A DNA stretch of 64,000 bases, taken from NCBI GenBank assembly GCA_963734025.1, contig CAVTFR010000017.1, positions 186,001-250,000 on the forward strand, read 5' to 3'. A program made the translations under genes and the position numbers. The notes under the pieces were generated by a model that saw only the letters and a list, made by a program, of their open reading frames with translations, was not told the DNA's origin and searched no databases. This document shows, one piece after another, positions 41,712-50,273 of this stretch (position 1 is its first letter; each line of letters starts with the position of its first letter). This DNA comes from JACVRW01 sp963734025. Its GTDB lineage: Bacteria > Actinomycetota > Thermoleophilia > Solirubrobacterales > Thermoleophilaceae.

Positions 41712-42899
41712 GTGATCGCGCTCGTTGACGGCGAGCACCATCCGGCGGCCGTGCGCGAGTTGCTCGACCGGCTGGACAGCGACGGCGCCCTTGCAGGTGT
41801 CATCTTCTGCGGCGGCGAGGAGAAGCTCGCGCCGGGCCCGCTGGAGGAGCACTACGGCAGGCCGGTGGAGACCGAGCCCGAGGAGGCGCTGCGGCGACTC
41901 GCTCCGCGCGCGCAAGCGGTGATCGATCTCGCGGACGAGCCGGTCCTGCCGGCGTCCGCCAAGCTGCGGCTGGCAGCGCTCGCGCTGTCGCTCGGCCTGC
42001 GTTACGAGGCACCGGGCGCCGCGCTCGCGCCGCCGCGCTACGAGCCGGTGCCGTTCGAGGGCCCGAAGCTCGCGGTGATCGGCACCGGCAAGCGCACCGG
42101 CAAGACCGCCGTGGCGGGGCACTGGGCCGCGCTACTGCGCGCGCAGGGCGCCGAGCCGGTGCTCGTCTGCATGGGGCGCGGCGGCCCGGCCGAGCCGCGG
42201 CTCGCCGAGGCCGGCCTCGGTCTCGACGACCTGCTCGCGATCTCGGAGGCAGGCGGGCACGCGGCGTCCGACTACCTCGAGGACGCGCTGGTGGCGGGCG
42301 TGCCGACGGTGGGCTGCCGGCGGGTGGGTGGCGGCTTCGCCGGTGAGCCGGCGGAGTCGAACGTGCCCGCCGGCGCCGCGCTCGCCGCCTCGCTCGAGCC
42401 GGGAACGATCATGTTCGAGGGCTCGGGCGCGTGCATCCCGCCCGTCGAGGTCGACCGCACGGTGTGCGTCCTCGGCGCCGGGACGCCCGAGCCGTTCGCC
42501 GAGTACCGCACCGGGCGGGCACAGCTCGTGCTGGCCGCAGAGGGCGCGGCCGCGCCGCCGGCCGGGGCGCTGACCTTCTCGCTGCGGCCCGAGCCGCTCG
42601 AACCGCTACCGGACGGCGCGCGGGTCGCGCTCTTCACGACAGGCGCGCCCGCCGTCGAGGGCGTCGAGCCGCTCGTCGCGTCGGCGAACCTCGCGCGCCG
42701 CTCGCTACTCGAGGACGATCTCGACCGCGCCGCCGAGCTCGGTTGCGACGTCTACCTGACCGAGCTGAAGGCGGCCGCGATCGACAGCGTCGCGATCCGG
42801 GCGCGCGCCGAGGGCGCGCGCGTCGTCTTCGTGCGCAACCGGCCGGCCGGCGACGGCCTCGACGAAGCCCTGATCGACCTGTGGCGAGATGTCGCCTGA
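41712..42899 (+). CDS. Cyclic 2,3-diphosphoglycerate synthetase-like protein
   Basis: A 395-residue protein. A P-loop-like segment IGTGKRTGKTAVAGHWAALL is central (about residue 121), and IMFEGSGACIPPVEVDRTVC and VYLTELKAAAIDSVAIRARA are further conserved stretches as in archaeal cyclic 2,3-diphosphoglycerate synthetase, which closes 2,3-diphosphoglycerate with ATP. The next gene encodes 2-phosphoglycerate kinase, the previous step in that route. The pairing supports cDPG production, known from methanogens as a compatible solute and phosphate store. GTG start, 10 bases after the phosphoesterase. Confidence 0.8.
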   Translation: MIALVDGEHHPAAVRELLDRLDSDGALAGVIFCGGEEKLAPGPLEEHYGRPVETEPEEALRRLAPRAQAVIDLADEPVLPASAKLRLAALALSLGLRYEAPGAALAPPRYEPVPFEGPKLAVIGTGKRTGKTAVAGHWAALLRAQGAEPVLVCMGRGGPAEPRLAEAGLGLDDLLAISEAGGHAASDYLEDALVAGVPTVGCRRVGGGFAGEPAESNVPAGAALAASLEPGTIMFEGSGACIPPVEVDRTVCVLGAGTPEPFAEYRTGRAQLVLAAEGAAAPPAGALTFSLRPEPLEPLPDGARVALFTTGAPAVEGVEPLVASANLARRSLLEDDLDRAAELGCDVYLTELKAAAIDSVAIRARAEGARVVFVRNRPAGDGLDEALIDLWRDVA

Positions 42900-43734
42900 G
42901 ACGATCGTCATCCACAAGGGCCACGGCCTTCCCTACTCGAAGGGGCTGATGGCCCAGTCGCTGTCGGCGAGCGGGCTCAGTCTCGAGCGCTCGTTCGAGC
43001 TGGCGCGCGAGATCGAACGCCGGCTCGCGCTGCGCGGCGACCGCGAGATCGGAGTCGACGGACTCGACGAGCTCTGCCTCGAGGTGCTCCGCGCGCAGGA
43101 GGGGGAGAGCGCCGTGCGGCGCTACCTCGGCTGGCGCCGGCTCGACCGGCTCGACCGGCCGCTGGTGGTCCTGATCGGAGGCACGACGGGCGTCGGCAAG
43201 TCGACGCTCGCGACCATGCTCGCCGGGCGGCTCGGCATCACGCGCGTGATCGCGACGGACGTGATCCGGCAGGTCCTGCGTGCCTTCTTCACGGTCGAGG
43301 CGATGCCGACCGTGCACTTCTCCGCCTTCGACGCGGGCGGGCTCGAGGGCTACGCCGACCAGGCGGAGCACGTGGCGACGGGCATCGCGGCGATCGTCGA
43401 GCGCGCGGCCAACGAGGCGAAGCCGGTGATCGTCGAGGGCGTGCACGTGCTCCCGGGCCGCGTACCGGACGGCCTGCGCGAGAGCTGCCTGTTGGTCGAG
43501 GCGCTGGTCGTCGTGGGCGACGAGGATCTCCACCGGGGCCACTTCTCGCACCGGCCTGGCAGCCGCCCCGCCGAGCGTTACCTGGCGGCCTTCGAGGACA
43601 TCCGGGTCCTTCAGGACCACCTGGCCGGCCGCGCGCGGGAGGCCGGGGTGGCCGTCGTTGACAATGAGAACGTCGACCAGGCGCTCGGCCGCCTGATGGA
43701 GCTGGTGCTCGGCGCGGTCGACGAGGCCACCTGA
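42889..43734 (+). CDS. 2-phosphoglycerate kinase
   Basis: A 281-residue kinase making 2,3-diphosphoglycerate from 2-phosphoglycerate. An ATP-cone-like N-terminus (VIHKGHGLPYSKGLMAQSLS) precedes the P-loop IGGTTGVGKSTLATMLAGRL (about residue 97), then VIATDVIRQVLRAFF and VEGVHVLPGRVPDG. This order is typical of archaeal and thermophilic-bacterial 2-phosphoglycerate kinase. The gene overlaps the synthetase gene by 11 bases, so the pair is translated together. Likely function: supply substrate for cyclic 2,3-diphosphoglycerate. Confidence 0.85.
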   Translation: MSPETIVIHKGHGLPYSKGLMAQSLSASGLSLERSFELAREIERRLALRGDREIGVDGLDELCLEVLRAQEGESAVRRYLGWRRLDRLDRPLVVLIGGTTGVGKSTLATMLAGRLGITRVIATDVIRQVLRAFFTVEAMPTVHFSAFDAGGLEGYADQAEHVATGIAAIVERAANEAKPVIVEGVHVLPGRVPDGLRESCLLVEALVVVGDEDLHRGHFSHRPGSRPAERYLAAFEDIRVLQDHLAGRAREAGVAVVDNENVDQALGRLMELVLGAVDEAT

Positions 43735-43774
43735 GCGGCACGCGCCGCGGCGAGCGCTAGGGTTGGCCGCCGCC

Positions 43775-44935
43775 ATGTCGGTCCTGAAGAAGAAAGAGCT
43801 CGAGGAGAGCCCACTCGCCGATCTCCACGCGATCGCGTCGGAGCTCGGGCTCGAGGGCTTCCGTTCGAAGCGCAAGAACGATCTGATCGCCGCGATCCTG
43901 GAGGTGTCGAGCCCGCCCGAGGCCGCCGAGGAGGAGGAGCGCGAGCCTGACGAGGTTCCTGCCGAGGAGGCGCTCGAGGCGCCTCCGGCAGACCTCGAGC
44001 CTGAGGCCGAGGAGGAAGAGGAGGACACGTCCGCGGACACCTCGGAGGACAGTTCCGAGGGCACATCCGAAGGGACTTCCGAGGATGAGCCCGAGGAGGA
44101 GGAGGCCGCGGCCCCGGAGCCCGAGGGCGAGCTCGCCGGCGGGATCCTCGACATCCTGGCGAACGGCAGCGGGTTCGTCCGGGTCGACCCCGCGGGCCAG
44201 TCCCGCGCCGACGTCTACGTCTCACCTGCCCAGATCCGCCGCTGCGAGCTGCGCTCGGGTGACCAGGTGAGCGGCCCGGTGCGCCCGCCGCGCCGTAACG
44301 AGCGCCACCCCTCGCTGATCCGCGTGACGACGGTGAACGGCGGCGACGCCGAGCCGCCGGAGGAGCGCCCCTGGTTCGGGGACCTGACCGCCGTCTTCCC
44401 GTCCGCCCGCATAGACGCGCCGGCCGCGCTCCGCAAGCTTCCCTTCGGGCGCGGCTCGCGGGTGGCCGTCGGCGGTCCGCCCGGCGCCGGCGCCAGCCGC
44501 CTGCTGCACGAGCTCGCGCTCGCGCTCAGCAAGGACGACGACATCGAGGTCCAGGTCGTGCTGGCCGGCGTCCGCCCCGAAGAGGTGGGCGAATGGCGTG
44601 CCACCGGCCTCGACGTGGCCGGCGGCAGCTTCGAGCGCTCCGCCGACGCCCAGACCCAGGCTGCCGAGCTCGCCATCGAGCGCGCCAAGCGGCGCGTCGA
44701 GCGCGGCGGCCACGCGGCGGTGATCATCGACTCGCTCAGCGCCCTTCCCGGCAGCGCCCAGCGCCGTCTGTTCGGAGCCGGGCGCGCGACCGCCGAGGGG
44801 GGAACGCTCACCGTGATCGCGGCGACGGGCGACTCCGAGGAGGCGCTTCGCTGGGCGACCACCAGGATCGTGCTCGACCCGGGCGGCAAGCCGGGGCCGG
44901 CCAGCGGCACGCTGCGCGAGGACGAGCTGAAGTAG
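43775..44935 (+). CDS. Degenerate, truncated Rho-like protein
   Basis: A 386-residue relative of transcription terminator Rho. A Rho N-terminal helix domain (LADLHAIASELGLEGFRSKR then KNDLIAAIL, residues 10-45), a very acidic linker (about 45-120) and the cold-shock-like RNA-binding domain (GGILDILANGSGFVR to YVSPAQIRRCELRSGDQVSG) match. The RecA domain is altered: the P-loop is GGPPGAGASRLLHELA, lacking the GK[ST] lysine. It ends at SGTLREDELK, where Rho reads SGTRxEE and goes on for about 55 residues. ATP hydrolysis is therefore doubtful. It may be a regulator of true Rho or an RNA-binding protein; a full-length Rho is expected elsewhere. Confidence 0.8.
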   Translation: MSVLKKKELEESPLADLHAIASELGLEGFRSKRKNDLIAAILEVSSPPEAAEEEEREPDEVPAEEALEAPPADLEPEAEEEEEDTSADTSEDSSEGTSEGTSEDEPEEEEAAAPEPEGELAGGILDILANGSGFVRVDPAGQSRADVYVSPAQIRRCELRSGDQVSGPVRPPRRNERHPSLIRVTTVNGGDAEPPEERPWFGDLTAVFPSARIDAPAALRKLPFGRGSRVAVGGPPGAGASRLLHELALALSKDDDIEVQVVLAGVRPEEVGEWRATGLDVAGGSFERSADAQTQAAELAIERAKRRVERGGHAAVIIDSLSALPGSAQRRLFGAGRATAEGGTLTVIAATGDSEEALRWATTRIVLDPGGKPGPASGTLREDELK

Positions 44936-44941
44936 CCGGCG

Positions 44942-46321
44942 CTACTCGACCTTCAGCGTCTGCGCCATCGTCGTCGGGTGGACGAGGCAGACGAGCCTGT
45001 AGGTGCCCCTGACCTTTGGCGTGACGCTGTACGTGCCGCTCGTGCGGCCCGTGTAGAGCGACGAGAACCCGCGTGGACCGTTGGCCACGGCGACGCTGTG
45101 AGGCCGGGCGCCCGCGAAGCTCCATGTCACCGTCTCGCCGGCCTTGGCCGTTATGCGGCCCGGGCGGAAGAAGTCGTCGCCGACCTCCAGTGGATTGCCG
45201 TCGAAGACGCCGGAGCCGCTGATCGGCCTCGCTAGCTGGGGCACCTTGAGGTCGTAGTTGGGGCTTCGGTCGAAGTGGCGCGGCCGGTTGAGGTCAACCA
45301 TGTCGGTCGGCATCTTCGCGCACGGCTTCACGCTCTCGTCGGGCACGACGAACAGGAACCAGAAGCCCATCGAGGCCACGTGCAGGTTGTGGTTGTCGTG
45401 CACCGCCGTCCGGCGCAGCACCTCGCCCTCGGTGATCGGCACGCCCTGTTTCGTCGCGAACGTCCCGTTACCGATCGGCCCCGGCTCGTGCAGGATCGGG
45501 CGAATCGTGTTGTAGACGTGGTTCGGCATGCCGTGGTACGCCGGCGCCTTGAAGATGGGCCGCTTGCAGGTACGGCTCTGAAGCGCCTGGTACTTGGCGC
45601 CGCCGTGCTGGTGCGACACGCCCACCATGATCCGTCCGTTGAGCCCCTCCGGCACCGTCCAGTCGCTCGCGCTCACGAAGTTGGAGCCCTTGCGGCCCCC
45701 GCCGGGGACGTCATAGGCCATCGCGTTGATCGTCTGCGAGCAGTCGCCGACGATGATCGGGAGTATCGGCTTGCGCCGGTCCGTCGTGTAGTGGATCCGC
45801 GTGCGGACATAGAAGCTCTTCGGCTTCTTGTAGTGGTTCATCACCATCGCCGTGAGGCGCCAGTCGGGCGCGCTCCCGTCGGCCTTGCGGTTGACGATCC
45901 CGTACCTCTTCCGGGTCGATGCCGGCAGCGGCGTGGCGAAGCGTCCCTGCGGGTGCTCCTCGCCGCGGCCGCCGATGAAGCCCGACTGCCCCCAGCAGCT
46001 TCCGGGCGCGGGGCTGTCCGTGCCCGGTGCGTAGTAGAGGAAGTGGTGGACCATCATCTTCGCGATCGGGAGCGGCTTCGCGTCGGGGTTCTTGGAGTCG
46101 ACGAGCGCCATCTCCTTCCAGCCGGTGATGTAGCCGGGCTCTGCGGGCGCCTCCTGGCCGTCCGCGCGCAGCGTCACGTGATGCGTGTCGTGCACGTAGG
46201 GCAGCGTCTGGATCTTGGGCGAGTAGAGGGTGAGGACCTTCTCCTTCGCGCCCGCTGCGGGGGCGGCGGCCCCCAGCACCACGATCGCGACGGCCATCGC
46301 GGCCACCGGCACCTTCCTCAT
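44942..46321 (-). CDS. Exported copper protein: PHM-like monooxygenase fold plus C-terminal cupredoxin
   Basis: A 459-residue secreted protein with signal MAVAIVVLGAAAPAAGAKEK. The middle resembles the copper type II ascorbate-dependent monooxygenase fold (peptidylglycine monooxygenase). It shows KMMVHHFLYYAPGTDSPAPG with the HH pair, a MVMNHYKKPKSFYVRTRIHY strand and GVSHQHGGAKYQALQS (HxH). The C-terminal 95 residues form a cupredoxin with ETVTWSFAGARPHSVAVANG and GTYRLVCLVHPTTMAQTLKV (Cys, His, Met-like ligands). Neither oxidase nor monooxygenase activity is proven; the two copper modules suggest electron transfer within one chain. Convergent with the Rho-like gene, six bases apart. Confidence 0.72.
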   Translation of the reverse strand: MRKVPVAAMAVAIVVLGAAAPAAGAKEKVLTLYSPKIQTLPYVHDTHHVTLRADGQEAPAEPGYITGWKEMALVDSKNPDAKPLPIAKMMVHHFLYYAPGTDSPAPGSCWGQSGFIGGRGEEHPQGRFATPLPASTRKRYGIVNRKADGSAPDWRLTAMVMNHYKKPKSFYVRTRIHYTTDRRKPILPIIVGDCSQTINAMAYDVPGGGRKGSNFVSASDWTVPEGLNGRIMVGVSHQHGGAKYQALQSRTCKRPIFKAPAYHGMPNHVYNTIRPILHEPGPIGNGTFATKQGVPITEGEVLRRTAVHDNHNLHVASMGFWFLFVVPDESVKPCAKMPTDMVDLNRPRHFDRSPNYDLKVPQLARPISGSGVFDGNPLEVGDDFFRPGRITAKAGETVTWSFAGARPHSVAVANGPRGFSSLYTGRTSGTYSVTPKVRGTYRLVCLVHPTTMAQTLKVE

Positions 46322-46361
46322 GAAACTCCTCCCAGGTTCTTGCAGAGCTGCTGCGAGAAGC

Positions 46362-46826
46362 CTAGCGCCTGTAGGCGACCCGGTGCCAGCTCGGCTCGGG
46401 GGAGAGCTCGATCAGCTCGAAGTTCCGGTCAGGCTGCGCGTACCCGAACGAGCTGTCGTTCTCGTCGAAGACGAGCTCGAGCTCACCCTCCATGACGCGC
46501 TGGTCGAGCCAGGCGCCGCGGAAGACGAGCCGCCGGATCCAGTGGACGAGCGAGCGCTCGGAGGGGCCGTTCAGGTCGCCCCAGCACTCGTTGATGTGCT
46601 CGCCGAGCTCCGAGTGCGCCTCGGTCACCTCGCCGTTGACCGCGAGGTTGACGAGGTCCTCGCGCTCGTCGTCGCCGAGCGGGCCGTCTACGAAGCCAAG
46701 CTTGGTCGCGGCCTGCTCCACGCGCTCGGTGAAGTCGCGCTCGTTGAAGGTGAAGCGCAGCTCTCCGTACTCGAGCACGTAGTCCGATCCGGACTCGTAG
46801 TTTCCTCGGCGGGCGGTGTGGTCCAT
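46362..46826 (-). CDS. Conserved hypothetical protein
   Basis: A 154-residue acidic soluble protein. It starts MDHTARRGNYESGSDYVLEY, has FTFNERDFTERVEQAATKLG and ends with RNFELIELSPEPSWHRVAY. No motif, signal or membrane segment is seen. It stands alone between two reverse-strand genes. The function is unknown. Confidence 0.65.
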   Translation of the reverse strand: MDHTARRGNYESGSDYVLEYGELRFTFNERDFTERVEQAATKLGFVDGPLGDDEREDLVNLAVNGEVTEAHSELGEHINECWGDLNGPSERSLVHWIRRLVFRGAWLDQRVMEGELELVFDENDSSFGYAQPDRNFELIELSPEPSWHRVAYRR

Positions 46827-46938
46827 AGGTCAGGGGCCCCGGTCCGGCGGGGCGGCCGGGCGTCGAGATCTTACGTTTGATTCCTCCCGCGGAAAGCGTC
46901 CTGCAACCCCAGTTGCAGGGTGGGGCGAATTCCGCGCC

Positions 46939-48705
46939 TCAGCGGACTTCGCCATGACCGGGCGCGGGCGAGGCCGACCGGCGCGCAGCTTCGATTCGGT
47001 GGCGAATGCCGCGGTCGCGGACCTTGACGCGGACGCTCGGGTCTAGGAGACCGGCGGGTGGTGCGTCATGCGGCAGAAGCATGACGACGTTGATTGGGAC
47101 GTCGGCGCGGGCGAGGGCGACGTCGAGCTGCTGTTTGACGATCCGCGCCGGCTCGGGCTTCCCCAGCCGAACGAGGCACTCGTGGTAGCCGTGCAGGCTC
47201 CACACGTTCCCGGGGTGCCAGGACGAGCGCGGGATCGACGACTCGTAGCCCAGGTCCTCGGCGTAGACGGTCTCGGCCTCGTCGACCCGACCCTGCTCGA
47301 GCAGCAGCGCGCCGTAGGCGTGGCGCGTGGGCTGCATCCAACCCCACGGCTCGTCGTAGGGCAGCGCGTCGTCGAGCTCGATCGCCCGGCGCAGGTGCTC
47401 GAACGCCGCGTCGAATTCGCCACGCCGGTACTCGAGCTCGCCGTCGAGCATCGCTCCGGCGACGGCGAGGATGTCTTGGCACGTGTTGTTGAACAGGTAG
47501 CGCGACTCGGGTACGCGCTGGACGGCGGCGAGGAATGCCTCGCGGGCCGCCTCGGCCTCCTCCATCCGCCCGGTCGCGGCGTACGCGACACCCTGCGCGT
47601 AGTGCGTCATCGCCGTGGTGGTGGAGTAGAGCCCGGGGTCGCCGGGCAGCGGCAGCGCCAAGATGTCCTCCCACAGCCCGAAGCGGATGAGCACGTGCAG
47701 GCGCATGGGGATGAAGGCTTCGAGGTAGTCGGCCATCGGCGGCTGCTCGATCCGCAGCAGTTCCTCGGGCAGCGAGGCCTCGAGGTCGGCGGCGACGCCC
47801 AGGGCGACCTGCGACCGTCCAAGGAACATCGCCCCGTAGATCGCGAAGTGGCGGTCGTGCGCGTGATATAGCGAATAGAACCCGACCAGGCCCTCGCGCG
47901 CGACGTACTTCTCGTTGACCTCGATCGCGCGCAGGTTCCAGTCGAGTGTGCTCTTGTAGTCGCCGCACAGCACGTCGATGTGCGTCGGCATGTGCACGAG
48001 GTGGCCGGCATCGGGGACGAGCGAGCGCAGTTCATCCGCGACCGGCAGCGCCTGCTCGGGGAACGGCGACATCTCCATGAGGTGCACGTAGAGGTGCACG
48101 AGCCCGGGGTGCGTGCGGCCGCCGGGCCGCTCGAGCGCGCGCTCGAGCACCTCCTTGGCCTCGAGCGTCGCCGCACCCTCGGATGGCATGCCGGTGTAGC
48201 GGTCCCACAGCGCCCACGGCGTGAGGTTCATCAGCGCGTCGGCGAAGAGCGCCGCGACGTCGAGCTCGTCGGGATGCGCGCGATACACGTCACGCATCGC
48301 CTCGGCGTAGTCGGCGTTCCATGCGACGAGGTCGGCGGACGGGTCGTTGGCCTGGTAGCGGCTCCCGAGCGCCTCGACGAGCGCCCGCTCGACCGGCGCG
48401 GCGCGGTTCGTGCACGCGCGCGCCGCCGCGACCTCGTCGCACGCCTTCTCGAGCGACGCCGCGAGGTCGACCGGGTCGAACGCCTCCCACTGCTTGTTGT
48501 AGTTCGGCCCGATCGCGTAGGCAATGCCCCAGTGCCCCAGCGCGAAGCCGGGGTCGTGCTCGAGCGCGCGCTCGAAGCACCGGATCGCCTCCTCGTGATG
48601 GAACGCGTAGGACCACACGAGTCCACGGTCGAACCACGTCTGGGCGCCCGTCGAGGCCGTCGACGTCCCGCGCGTATAGGTGCCGAGATCGAAGTAGGGC
48701 TCCAT
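46939..48705 (-). CDS. Tetratricopeptide-repeat protein
   Basis: A 588-residue helical-repeat protein. TPR-like pairs are visible throughout: WSYAFHHEEAIRCFERALEH with DPGFALGHWGIAYAIGPNYN, ALMNLTPWALWDRYTG, and near the end LEYRRGEFDAAFEHLRRAIE and YGALLLEQGRVDEAETVYAE. It probably acts as a protein-interaction scaffold in the cytoplasm; similar long TPR proteins of unknown role are frequent in bacteria. The ATG at 48705 has GGAG upstream and is preferred to an in-frame ATG 27 bases earlier. The long upstream extension of the frame is the antisense of the two-component genes. Confidence 0.82.
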   Translation of the reverse strand: MEPYFDLGTYTRGTSTASTGAQTWFDRGLVWSYAFHHEEAIRCFERALEHDPGFALGHWGIAYAIGPNYNKQWEAFDPVDLAASLEKACDEVAAARACTNRAAPVERALVEALGSRYQANDPSADLVAWNADYAEAMRDVYRAHPDELDVAALFADALMNLTPWALWDRYTGMPSEGAATLEAKEVLERALERPGGRTHPGLVHLYVHLMEMSPFPEQALPVADELRSLVPDAGHLVHMPTHIDVLCGDYKSTLDWNLRAIEVNEKYVAREGLVGFYSLYHAHDRHFAIYGAMFLGRSQVALGVAADLEASLPEELLRIEQPPMADYLEAFIPMRLHVLIRFGLWEDILALPLPGDPGLYSTTTAMTHYAQGVAYAATGRMEEAEAAREAFLAAVQRVPESRYLFNNTCQDILAVAGAMLDGELEYRRGEFDAAFEHLRRAIELDDALPYDEPWGWMQPTRHAYGALLLEQGRVDEAETVYAEDLGYESSIPRSSWHPGNVWSLHGYHECLVRLGKPEPARIVKQQLDVALARADVPINVVMLLPHDAPPAGLLDPSVRVKVRDRGIRHRIEAARRSASPAPGHGEVR

Positions 48706-48876
48706 CGCTTCCGCTCCTGTCGGACTCCCCATCGTTTCTACAGCTTCTGGCGGCCAGTTGCAGTGAGCCGGTGGCCACCGAGGCCACGCAGCTCGCTTCA
48801 TCGCGAACTCGGGTCGAAACTCGCCGAGACCTGCACAACCGGGGCGAGGTTCTGTGTCGCAGTCCTTCATCCGGGC

Positions 48877-49590
48877 GTGGACGAGCAGCGTGACGGGCTG
48901 ATCCTGATCGTCGAGGACGACGAGGCGACGAAGGGCTTTCTGGCCGACAATCTGGCCGCCGACGGCTTCCGGGTGGCGAGCGCGTCGAGCGCCGCCGAGG
49001 GGCTGCGCGCGATCGAGGTCCGCCGCCCGTGCCTCGTGCTGCTCGACCTGCGGCTCGAGGGCGGCAGCGGCCTGGACGTGCTCGATCGCGTACGGGCGGC
49101 CGACGGGCTCGCCACTCGCATCGATCCCGATCTTCCGGTGATCGTGTTGACCGGGCGGGCCGGCGAGGCCGACAGCGTGCGCAGCTTCGATCGCGGCGCT
49201 GATGATCACGTCTGCAAGCCCTTCCTGTACGCGGAGCTGCTCGCCCGCATCCGGGCGGTGCTGCGGCGGGCCGAGGGGAGGCGCGACCAGGGCGTGCTGC
49301 GCGTCCGCGACCTGACGATCGACCCGTCGACCCGCATCGTGCGCCTGGCCGGGCGCCGCATCGAGCTGTCCGCAAAGGAGTTCGCCCTGCTGCACGCGCT
49401 CGCGATCGAACCCGGGCGCGTCTACCGCAAGCAGGAGCTGCTGCGCGACGTGTGGGGCTACCTCGCAGTCGGCCGCACGCGCACGCTCGACGCCCATGCC
49501 TGCCGGCTCCGCAAGAAGCTCGGGCCCTCGCGCCGGCCCTGGGTTCTGAACGTGCGTGGGGTGGGCTACAAGTTGACGGAGGCGCCGTGA
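48877..49590 (+). CDS. OmpR/PhoB-family response regulator
   Basis: A 237-residue response regulator. Receiver domain: ILIVEDDEATKGFLADNLAA (acidic pocket), PCLVLLDLRLEGGSGLDVLD (phospho-Asp), VIVLTGRAGEADS and ADDHVCKPFLYAELLARIR (Lys). The DNA-binding winged helix is VRLAGRRIELSAKEFALLHA to TLDAHACRLRKKLGP and VRGVGYKL. Its GTG overlaps at the 3' end with the kinase gene (GTGA). The start is uncertain: a somewhat earlier start would only add unconserved residues. Confidence 0.88.
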   Translation: MDEQRDGLILIVEDDEATKGFLADNLAADGFRVASASSAAEGLRAIEVRRPCLVLLDLRLEGGSGLDVLDRVRAADGLATRIDPDLPVIVLTGRAGEADSVRSFDRGADDHVCKPFLYAELLARIRAVLRRAEGRRDQGVLRVRDLTIDPSTRIVRLAGRRIELSAKEFALLHALAIEPGRVYRKQELLRDVWGYLAVGRTRTLDAHACRLRKKLGPSRRPWVLNVRGVGYKLTEAP

Positions 49591-50273
49591 TCTTCGTCGC
49601 GCTTGCGCTCGCCGGCGTGTGCTGCTTCGGCGGGTTGGGCGCGCTCGGGGTTCTGCGGCGGCGGCTCGAGCTCGTCGCCCGTGCCGAGCACGAGCTGCGT
49701 GGACCCGCCGCGGCGCTGGCGCTCGCGTGTGAGCGGATGCGGCGCGAGCCGCGCGCGGCTCACCATGCGGCGGCGCTGCGGCTGCAGCTCGACCGGCTCG
49801 AGGCGGGGCTCGCCGACCTACGCGACGCCCGCGGCGGCCGAGTGGCCGAGCGGCGTTCCGAGCCGGTCGAGCTGCGCGGCGCCGCCCGGGCCGCGCTGGC
49901 GCCGTGGGAGGTCGAGCCGGGGGCGGTTGCCTTCGGCTGGCTCGGTGGGCCCGCGCCCGCGCGCGTGGACCGCGGGGCGCTGGCGAAGGCACTCGGCAAC
50001 CTGATCGCCAACGCGGCTGAGCATGGCGCGGGGGAGATCCGCGTGCGCGGGCGCACCACCCCGGCCGGCGTGCGGATCGAGATACGCAACGCGAACCGGC
50101 CGGGCGGGGCGGTGAGCGCGGCGGGCCCGGGCCGCGGGCGTGGGCTGCGGATCGCCGAACGCGCGGCGCAGGAGCTGGGCGGCCGGGTGCTGGTCGACCG
50201 CCGCGAGTCCGAGACCGTCGCGGTGCTCGAGCTGCCGCGCTCCGCCGGCGGGGGCGAGGGCCTCGCCGCGTGA
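49587..50273 (+). CDS. Small sensor histidine kinase
   Basis: A 228-residue minimal histidine kinase. One membrane helix comes first (VIFVALALAGVCCFGGLGAL), then the H-box ARAEHELRGPAAALALACER with the phospho-His, the N-box ALGNLIANAAEHGAGEI and the G-rich GPGRGRGLRIAERAAQELGG with ATP-lid features. There is no sensing domain, so the input may come by the membrane segment or a partner. It pairs with the response regulator upstream and overlaps the SAF-domain gene downstream (GTGA). Confidence 0.83.
   Translation: MIFVALALAGVCCFGGLGALGVLRRRLELVARAEHELRGPAAALALACERMRREPRAAHHAAALRLQLDRLEAGLADLRDARGGRVAERRSEPVELRGAARAALAPWEVEPGAVAFGWLGGPAPARVDRGALAKALGNLIANAAEHGAGEIRVRGRTTPAGVRIEIRNANRPGGAVSAAGPGRGRGLRIAERAAQELGGRVLVDRRESETVAVLELPRSAGGGEGLAA

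Noticed and set aside
41712..42899. DethiobiotinSynthase-like reading of the P-loop protein
   Set aside because: The length, C-terminal segments and the neighbouring 2-phosphoglycerate kinase fit the diphosphoglycerate synthetase better.
46939..49992. TPR gene extended to 1,017 residues
   Set aside because: The upstream 430 residues are antisense to the two-component genes; a good ATG with ribosome-binding site exists at 48705.
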